From assembly GCF_031181705.1 (NCBI RefSeq), contig NZ_JAPSKN010000023.1, positions 1 to 50,219 of the forward strand: a DNA stretch of 50,219 bases. The letters are read 5' to 3'. The position numbers and the translations under genes were made by a program. Below are positions 45,531 through 50,219 of this stretch, piece after piece; position 1 is the stretch's first letter, and each line of letters opens with the position of its first letter. The DNA is from Streptomyces sp. Its GTDB lineage: Bacteria; Actinomycetota; Actinomycetes; Streptomycetales; Streptomycetaceae. The notes under the pieces were generated by a model. The model ran no database searches. It had not been told where the DNA came from and saw only the letters and a program-made list of their open reading frames with translations.

Positions 45531-45601
45531 ACTCACGTACAGAACCGACCTGTTCGATCCCGAGCGCTTCCGAGCGATCACGAGCACTTGCAGGAGTCCC
45601 C

Positions 45602-46813
45602 ATGAAGACGATCGACGAACTCCTCACCGAAGGAGTCGCGGGCAAGCGGGTCTTCGTCCGCGCCGACCTGAACGTGCCGCTGGACGGCACGACCATCACT
45701 GACGACGGCCGCATCCGCGCCGTGCTGCCCACCGTCAAGGCCCTCGCCGAGGCGGGCGCCCGCGTGGTCGTCGCCTCGCACCTGGGCCGTCCCAAGGGCG
45801 CCCCGGACCCCGCCTTCTCCCTCGCGCCCGCCGCCGCCCGGCTCGGGGAACTCCTCACCGCCGACGTGGCGTTCGCGACCGACACGGTCGGTGAGTCCGC
45901 CGAGTCGACCGTCGCCGCCCTCGAGGACGGCCGGGTCGCCGTCCTCGAGAACCTCCGCTTCAACGCCGGCGAGACGAGCAAGGACGACGCCGAGCGCGCC
46001 GCCTTCGCCGACCGGCTCGCCGCCCTCGCGGACGTCTACGTCGGTGACGGCTTCGGCGCGGTGCACCGCAAGCACGCCTCCGTCTACGACCTCCCGGCCC
46101 GGCTGCCGCACTACGCCGGCTACCTCATCGCGGGCGAGGTGGGCGTCCTCAGGAAGCTCACCGACGACGTCCAGCGGCCCTACGTCGTCGCCCTCGGCGG
46201 TGCCAAGGTCTCCGACAAGCTCGCCGTGATCGACCAGCTCCTCGGCAAGGCCGACCGCATCCTGATCGGCGGCGGCATGGCCTACACGTTCCTCGCGGCC
46301 AAGGGGTACGAGATCGGCAAGTCCCTCGTGCAGGAGGACCAGATCCCGGCCGTGCGCGAGTACGTCGAGCGGGCCGAGAAGACCGGCGTCGAGCTGGTCG
46401 TGCCCGTCGACGCGCTGACCGGCAGCGCCTTCCCGGACCTGAAGACCAAGGCCCCGGCCAACCCCACCACCGTCGCCGCGGACGCCATCCCGGCCGACCA
46501 GATGGGCCTCGACATCGGACCCGAGACCCGCAAGCTGTACGCGTCCAAGCTCGCCGACGCCGCCACCGTCTTCTGGAACGGTCCCATGGGCGTCTTCGAG
46601 CACCCCGACTACGCCGAGGGCACCAAGGCGGTCGCCCAGGCCCTCATCGACTCCCCGGGCTTCACCGTGGTCGGCGGCGGCGACTCCGCCGCGGCCGTGC
46701 GCACCCTGGGCTTCGACGAGACGGCATTCGGCCACATCTCGACCGGCGGCGGCGCCTCCCTCGAATACCTCGAGGGCAAGACGCTCCCCGGCCTCGCCGC
46801 ACTGGAGGACTGA
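45602..46813 (+). CDS. pgk: Phosphoglycerate kinase
   Basis: 403-residue monomeric two-domain kinase making ATP from 1,3-bisphosphoglycerate. Signature [13 protein letters not shown] near the N-terminus, [31 protein letters not shown], and C-terminal [20 protein letters not shown] precedes the ATG. Its stop is 5 bp from the tpiA ATG, so the two are cotranscribed. Confidence 0.97.
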   Translation: MKTIDELLTEGVAGKRVFVRADLNVPLDGTTITDDGRIRAVLPTVKALAEAGARVVVASHLGRPKGAPDPAFSLAPAAARLGELLTADVAFATDTVGESAESTVAALEDGRVAVLENLRFNAGETSKDDAERAAFADRLAALADVYVGDGFGAVHRKHASVYDLPARLPHYAGYLIAGEVGVLRKLTDDVQRPYVVALGGAKVSDKLAVIDQLLGKADRILIGGGMAYTFLAAKGYEIGKSLVQEDQIPAVREYVERAEKTGVELVVPVDALTGSAFPDLKTKAPANPTTVAADAIPADQMGLDIGPETRKLYASKLADAATVFWNGPMGVFEHPDYAEGTKAVAQALIDSPGFTVVGGGDSAAAVRTLGFDETAFGHISTGGGASLEYLEGKTLPGLAALED

Positions 46814-46818
46814 CCTAC

Positions 46819-47595
46819 ATGAGCACGCGCACGCCGCTGATGGCGGGCAACTGGAAGATGAACCTCAACCACCTCGAGGCCATCGCGCACGTCCAGAAGC
46901 TCGCCTTCGCCCTGGCCGACAAGGACTACGAGGCCGTCGAGGTCGCCGTCCTGCCGCCCTTCACCGACCTGCGCTCCGTGCAGACCCTGGTCGACGGCGA
47001 CAAGCTCAAGATCAAGTACGGCGCCCAGGACATCTCGGCGCACGACGGCGGCGCCTTCACCGGCGAGATCTCCGGCCCGATGCTGGCCAAGCTGAAGTGC
47101 ACCTACGTCGCCATCGGCCACAGCGAGCGCCGCCAGTACCACGGCGAGACCGACGAGCTGGTGAACGCCAAGGTCAAGGCCGCCTACAAGCACGGCCTGA
47201 CCCCGATCCTGTGCGTCGGCGAGGAGCTGGAGGTCCGCGAGGCGGGCAACCACGTCTCCCACACCCTCGCCCAGGTCGAGGGCGGCCTGAAGGACCTCGC
47301 CGCCGAGCAGGCCGAGACGATCGTGATCGCCTACGAGCCCGTCTGGGCCATCGGCACCGGCAAGGTCTGCGGCGCCGAGGACGCCCAGGAGGTCTGCGCC
47401 GCCATCCGCGGCAAGATCGCCGAGCTGTACACGCAGGAGCTGGCCGACAAGGTCCGCATCCAGTACGGCGGCTCCGTGAAGTCGGGCAACGTCGCCGAGA
47501 TCATGGCGCAGGCCGACATCGACGGCGCCCTGGTCGGCGGCGCCTCCCTGGACGCCGACGAGTTCGTCAAGATCGTGCGCTTCCGCGACCAGTGA
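46819..47595 (+). CDS. tpiA: Triose-phosphate isomerase
   Basis: 258-residue TIM barrel. Catalytic His H101 in AIGHSERRQ and Glu E173 in [13 protein letters not shown]-terminal [10 protein letters not shown] (Asn and Lys of the active site) and C-terminal [11 protein letters not shown] phosphate loop. Interconverts dihydroxyacetone phosphate and glyceraldehyde 3-phosphate. Begins 5 bp after pgk. Confidence 0.97.
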   Translation: MSTRTPLMAGNWKMNLNHLEAIAHVQKLAFALADKDYEAVEVAVLPPFTDLRSVQTLVDGDKLKIKYGAQDISAHDGGAFTGEISGPMLAKLKCTYVAIGHSERRQYHGETDELVNAKVKAAYKHGLTPILCVGEELEVREAGNHVSHTLAQVEGGLKDLAAEQAETIVIAYEPVWAIGTGKVCGAEDAQEVCAAIRGKIAELYTQELADKVRIQYGGSVKSGNVAEIMAQADIDGALVGGASLDADEFVKIVRFRDQ

Positions 47596-47626
47596 GTATG
47601 CGCTAACGGTGATTCGTCGTACCCTT

Positions 47627-47655
47627 GCGGGGTCCAGCGCCGTGCTGGGCCCCGC
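47627..47655 (+). terminator. Hairpin between tpiA and secG
   Basis: GCGGGGTCCAGC (47627-47638) pairs with GCTGGGCCCCGC (47644-47655) with one U-G wobble around GCCGT. It could terminate the glycolytic operon or attenuate secG. Confidence 0.65.
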
Positions 47656-47690
47656 GTCGTCCATCCGAGTCCGAGGAAGTTGGTCCAGCC

Positions 47691-47927
47691 GTGGTTTTGG
47701 GGTTCTCGATCGCCCTGATCGTCTTCAGCCTGCTGCTGATGCTGCTGGTGCTGATGCACAAGGGGAAGGGCGGCGGCCTCTCCGACATGTTCGGTGGCGG
47801 CATGCAGTCCTCCGTCGGTGGTTCCTCGGTCGCCGAGCGCAACCTCGACCGGATCACCGTCGTGGTCGGTCTGCTGTGGTTCGCGTGCATTGTCGTGCTC
47901 GGCATCCTGATGAAGGTGAACAACTGA
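47691..47927 (+). CDS. secG: Preprotein translocase subunit SecG
   Basis: 78 residues with two transmembrane helices (LGFSIALIVFSLLLMLLVLM and ITVVVGLLWFACIVVLGIL) and the conserved MHKGKGGGLSDMFGGG loop. SecG aids protein export through SecYEG. The GTG at 47691 gives the expected length; GAGGAAG lies upstream at a rather long spacing of about 10-13 nt. Linked to the glycolytic cluster in Streptomyces as in many Gram-positives. Confidence 0.95.
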   Translation: MVLGFSIALIVFSLLLMLLVLMHKGKGGGLSDMFGGGMQSSVGGSSVAERNLDRITVVVGLLWFACIVVLGILMKVNN

Positions 47928-47960
47928 CCGAGCCCCGCCCGCACGGAACCCGTACGTAAG

Positions 47961-48005
47961 GCCCCATGTTCGGTACGCGCAGCTGAGCGCGGCCTATCAT
48001 GGGGC
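47961..48005 (+). terminator. Hairpin after secG
   Basis: GCCCCATG (47961-47968) pairs with CATGGGGC (47998-48005), with an inner CGCGC/GCGCG helix. It lies 34 bp after the secG stop. Confidence 0.7.
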
Positions 48006-48039
48006 TTGCGTCTAGGTGTGAGGGTTGTAACTCCAACCA

Positions 48040-48068
48040 CTGGACGCGCGTTGGGCCTTACGTAGACT
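48040..48068 (+). promoter_or_regulatory. Promoter for the RbpA-family gene
   Basis: CTGGAC (48040-48045), a 17-bp spacer, TAGACT (48063-48068). A vegetative-type promoter giving a leader of about 60 nt. Confidence 0.55.
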
Positions 48069-48134
48069 GAGGCGCTCGCAGCGAAGCGGAACGCCGACTC
48101 GCTTCGCGGCACCATCACGCAGGGAGTTACGACC

Positions 48135-48470
48135 GTGGCAAGTGGCAACGCGATCCGGGGAAGCCGGGTCGGGGCGGGGCCGATGGGCGAGGCCGAGCGC
48201 GGCGAGTCCGCGCCCCGGCTGCGCGTCTCCTTCTGGTGCTCCAACGGACACGAAACCCAGCCGAGCTTCGCCAGCGACGCGCAGGTGCCCGACACCTGGG
48301 ACTGCCCGCGCTGTGGCTTCCCGGCCGGCCAGGACCGGGACAACCCCCCGGCCCCGCCGCGCACCGAGCCCTACAAGACGCACCTGGCGTACGTGCGGGA
48401 GCGGCGCAGCGACGCGGACGGCGAGGCGATCCTCGCCGAGGCGCTCGCCAAACTGCGGGGCGAGATCTAG
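48135..48470 (+). CDS. RbpA-family RNA polymerase-binding protein (short paralogue)
   Basis: 111 residues. N-terminal RbpA-like tail with the RGSR core (AIRGSRV), a zinc/beta core with C35-x3-H39 and C57-x2-C60 (WCSNGHETQ, then WDCPRCG), and the sigma-interaction-type C-terminus (PYKTHLAYVRERRSDADGEAILAEALAKLRG). RbpA stabilises open complexes with HrdB-type sigma factors. The main Streptomyces RbpA that I recall is about 124 residues with a different core; this is the second, shorter family member (RbpB type). GTG start with AGGGAG 8-9 nt upstream. Followed by a 13-bp hairpin terminator. Confidence 0.85.
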   Translation: MASGNAIRGSRVGAGPMGEAERGESAPRLRVSFWCSNGHETQPSFASDAQVPDTWDCPRCGFPAGQDRDNPPAPPRTEPYKTHLAYVRERRSDADGEAILAEALAKLRGEI

Positions 48471-48479
48471 CAGTCGGGA

Positions 48480-48509
48480 CCGGCCGGGCACCAGCGGGTG
48501 CCCGGCCGG
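48480..48509 (+). terminator. Hairpin terminator after the RbpA-family gene
   Basis: CCGGCCGGGCACC (48480-48492) pairs perfectly with GGTGCCCGGCCGG (48497-48509), 13 bp with a 4-nt loop. Confidence 0.85.
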
Positions 48510-48538
48510 AGCTGCTCTCCCGGTCCGCGGCCGGCCGA

Positions 48539-48561
48539 TTGTCAGTGGTGCCCTCTACGGT
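48539..48561 (+). promoter_or_regulatory. RecA-NDp (PafBC-type) DNA-damage promoter of the MFS exporter
   Basis: TTGTCAGTG (48539-48547), 8 nt, TACGGT (48556-48561), identical in both boxes to the uvrB promoter. Expected start near 48568 gives a leader of about 22 nt containing GAGGGGGAG before the GTG. Confidence 0.88.
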
Positions 48562-48590
48562 TCGTGCATCGGGCGAACCGAGGGGGAGCG

Positions 48591-49859
48591 GTGGCGAGGG
48601 TCGAGGTGCGGGACGTGCGTGCGCCCGCGCGGCGCGGGGGCTTCGGACGGCTGTGGAGCGCCGCCGTGCTGTCCAGTTTCGGCGACGCCCTGCGCACGGC
48701 CGCACTGCCCCTGCTCGCCGTCACACTGACCGACGAGCCGCTGCTGGTCGCCTCGGTCACGGCCTGCGGCTATCTGCCCTGGATCGTCTTCGGCCTGCTC
48801 GGCGGGGCCGTCGCCGACCGTGTCGACCAGCGGCGCGCCATGTGGCTCGTGGACGCCGTGCGCGGGCTGCTGGTCGGCGCCTTCGCGGTGGCCGTCGCCC
48901 TCGGCCACGCGTCGATCGGCCTGCTCGTCGTCCTGGCCTTCGCCCTCACCACGCTCCAGACCCTCTTCGACAACGCCGCCACGGCGCTGCTGCCCTCCCT
49001 GGTCGGCCGGGAGGCGCTGGGCAGTGCCAACGCCCGGCTGCTGACCGGCCAGCGCATCGCGGGCGGCCTGCTCGGCGGCCCCGCCGTGCCGCTGCTGCTG
49101 ATCGCCGGGACGGCCGTGCCCTTCGCCGCCGACGCCGTGACGTTCCTGGTGGCCGCCGTGCTCATCGCCTCCCTGCCGGCCGCCGCGTCCGAGCGGAAGC
49201 CCAGACCGGCGGGCAGCACCCTGCGCCGCGAGATCGCCGAAGGGCTGCGCACGCTGGCGCGCGACAAGGCCCTGCGCGGCCTCTGCGCCGCCACCGCCCT
49301 GTGCAACATCGGCATGAGCGCCCTCATCGCCACCCTCGTGGTCCTGGTGACCGGCTGGCTGGACGCCGGGAACGCGGGATACGCGGCGGCGATGACCGCC
49401 TGCACGGCCGGCAGCCTGGCCGGGGGAGTGGCGGGCGGCCGGCTCGTCACCCGCTTCGGGCGGATGCGCATGGTCCTCGTCGCCGGGACGGCGCAGACCG
49501 GAGCGCTCCTCGTCATGGGGTCGGTGCGCAGCATGATCGCGCTGACGGCCGCCCTGGCCGTCTTCGGGTTCATGGGCATGGTGTGGAACGTCAACACCAC
49601 GACGCTGATGCAGCAGCGCAGCCCCGCCGAGATGCTGGGCCGCGTGAGTTCCGCATACCGGACGCTCGCCGTCGCGGGCGCGCCCCTGGGCGCGGTGCTG
49701 GGCGGGGCCGCCGCCACGGCCTGGGGGAAGAACACCCCGGCCCTGCTCGCGGCCGCCTTCTTCGTCCTGTCCGTCATCGCGCTGATACCCGGGCGCCGCC
49801 GGGACGTACCTGTTGTTGCGCCGGAGGACGGTACGACGACAGGCCACGGCAACCGCTGA
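48591..49859 (+). CDS. MFS transporter (DHA3-type exporter)
   Basis: 422 residues, about twelve transmembrane helices. Features of the drug-exporter branch: LWSAAVLSSFGDALRTAALPLLAVTLT at TM1, GGAVADRVDQRRAMWLVDAVRG (loop 2-3 motif A), and LGRVSSAYRTLAVAGAPLGAVLGG in the second half. GTG at 48591 is placed by GAGGGGGAG just upstream. It has a DNA-damage promoter of the same type as the uvr genes in this window, so it may export genotoxic compounds or damaged-nucleotide products. Not an obvious neighbour of a biosynthetic cluster. Confidence 0.9.
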   Translation: MARVEVRDVRAPARRGGFGRLWSAAVLSSFGDALRTAALPLLAVTLTDEPLLVASVTACGYLPWIVFGLLGGAVADRVDQRRAMWLVDAVRGLLVGAFAVAVALGHASIGLLVVLAFALTTLQTLFDNAATALLPSLVGREALGSANARLLTGQRIAGGLLGGPAVPLLLIAGTAVPFAADAVTFLVAAVLIASLPAAASERKPRPAGSTLRREIAEGLRTLARDKALRGLCAATALCNIGMSALIATLVVLVTGWLDAGNAGYAAAMTACTAGSLAGGVAGGRLVTRFGRMRMVLVAGTAQTGALLVMGSVRSMIALTAALAVFGFMGMVWNVNTTTLMQQRSPAEMLGRVSSAYRTLAVAGAPLGAVLGGAAATAWGKNTPALLAAAFFVLSVIALIPGRRRDVPVVAPEDGTTTGHGNR

Positions 49860-49935
49860 TCAATTAGGTTGGGACCGGCAGCGGGGCAGGTACGCAGCAG
49901 CACAGGCAGGACAGGAAAGAAGGCTGAAGTCCGAG

Positions 49936-50219
49936 ATGAACGCAGACGGCCGTACCAGGCTCAACCAGACGTCCGAGTGGACGGCGCTGGCCAAGCACCG
50001 TGAGGAGCTGGGCGAGGTCCAGCTGCGCGAGCTGTTCGCCGCCGACCCCGGCCGCGGCAGCGCGTACGCCCTCCGGGTGGGGGACCTGTACGTCGACTAC
50101 TCCAAGCACCTGGTCACCGACGAGACGCTGGCCCTGCTGCGGGAGCTGGCCGCCGCCACCGACGTGTTCGGGCTGCGGGACGCCATGTTCCGCGGCGAGA
50201 AGATCAACACCACCGAGAA
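49936..50219 (+). CDS. pgi: Glucose-6-phosphate isomerase, N-terminal part
   Basis: Plus-strand gene cut by the right edge after about 94 codons. MNADGRTRLNQTSEWTALAKHREEL, YVDYSKHLVTDETLALLRELA and MFRGEKINTTE are typical of the N-terminal region of glucose-6-phosphate isomerase, which interconverts glucose 6-phosphate and fructose 6-phosphate. It adds to the glycolysis cluster; in Streptomyces this position belongs to the pgi beside opcA-zwf-tal-tkt, which is what would be expected beyond the edge. AAGAAGG lies upstream of the ATG. Confidence 0.9.
   Translation, partial: MNADGRTRLNQTSEWTALAKHREELGEVQLRELFAADPGRGSAYALRVGDLYVDYSKHLVTDETLALLRELAAATDVFGLRDAMFRGEKINTTE

Noticed and set aside
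45542..45555. GAAC-N6-GTTC upstream of pgk, resembling a LexA site
   Set aside because: The actinobacterial LexA box needs GAAC-N4-GTTC; spacing is wrong and pgk is not an SOS gene.

Overview
The window reads as chromosomal DNA from a Streptomyces species. G+C is very high, nearly every gene prefers G or C at third codon positions, GTG starts are common, and many neighbouring genes overlap by ATGA or GTGA. The order uvrB - TerD/TerC genes - aroQ - uvrA - uvrC-rapZ-yvcK-whiA - gap-pgk-tpiA-secG - pgi matches, as I recall it, the S. coelicolor core-chromosome stretch from the second gltD to the second pgi (about SCO1977 to SCO1942, in reverse). No insertion sequence, prophage, tRNA, rRNA or CRISPR array was seen. 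This is core chromosome with some accessory genes, not an island.

Layout. 1-6.9 kb: a clipped small gene coupled to an orphan gltD, then DUF1772, DUF2293, uridine-kinase-like, CBS-domain, CorA and methyltransferase genes. 6.9-12.4 kb: pseudouridine catabolism (psuG plus a PfkB kinase), a VOC protein, a DNA alkyltransferase, a secreted glycerophosphodiesterase and an MHYT membrane sensor. 12.4-20.2 kb: uvrB, two TerD-type genes, TerC behind a probable Mn2+ riboswitch, a small ABM-like protein and a Cax/ChaA antiporter. 20.3-27.4 kb: an MHS-family transporter, an S66 peptidase, aroQ, a three-gene amino-acid ABC transporter, an MBL-fold hydrolase and a DinB/MPI-type protein. 27.6-35.7 kb: uvrA, YceI, an XRE regulator, a LacI regulator with a sugar kinase, another HTH protein and a 53-residue gene. 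35.9-41.1 kb: the uvrC-rapZ-yvcK-whiA operon. 41.2-50.2 kb: a secreted zinc carboxypeptidase, gap-pgk-tpiA-secG, an RbpA-family protein, an MFS exporter and the start of pgi.

Two regulatory themes stand out. First, six promoters carry TGTC(A/G)GTG-N8-TANNNT, the RecA-independent DNA-damage promoter (RecA-NDp, PafBC type in mycobacteria). They precede ogt, uvrB, the TerD genes, uvrA, uvrC and an MFS exporter. In ogt, uvrB and uvrC the -10 box lies 6-7 nt before the ATG, which predicts leaderless mRNAs and fixes the starts. All three uvr genes plus an alkyltransferase, a TerD stress module and an exporter therefore look like one damage regulon spread over 38 kb.

Second, the TerC gene has a yybP-ykoY-type leader. 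The 3' strand of its P1 helix is the first part of a perfect 10-nt complement to the TerC Shine-Dalgarno region, which gives an explicit model for translational switching. Other sequence-level points are a LacI-type palindrome upstream of its own regulator with a second core copy 14 kb away, a 16-bp tandem repeat array, 36-bp in-frame repeats in two proteins, a lysine/alanine/threonine-rich UvrA tail, and nucleotide-binding folds with altered P-loops (uridine-kinase-like protein and RapZ).
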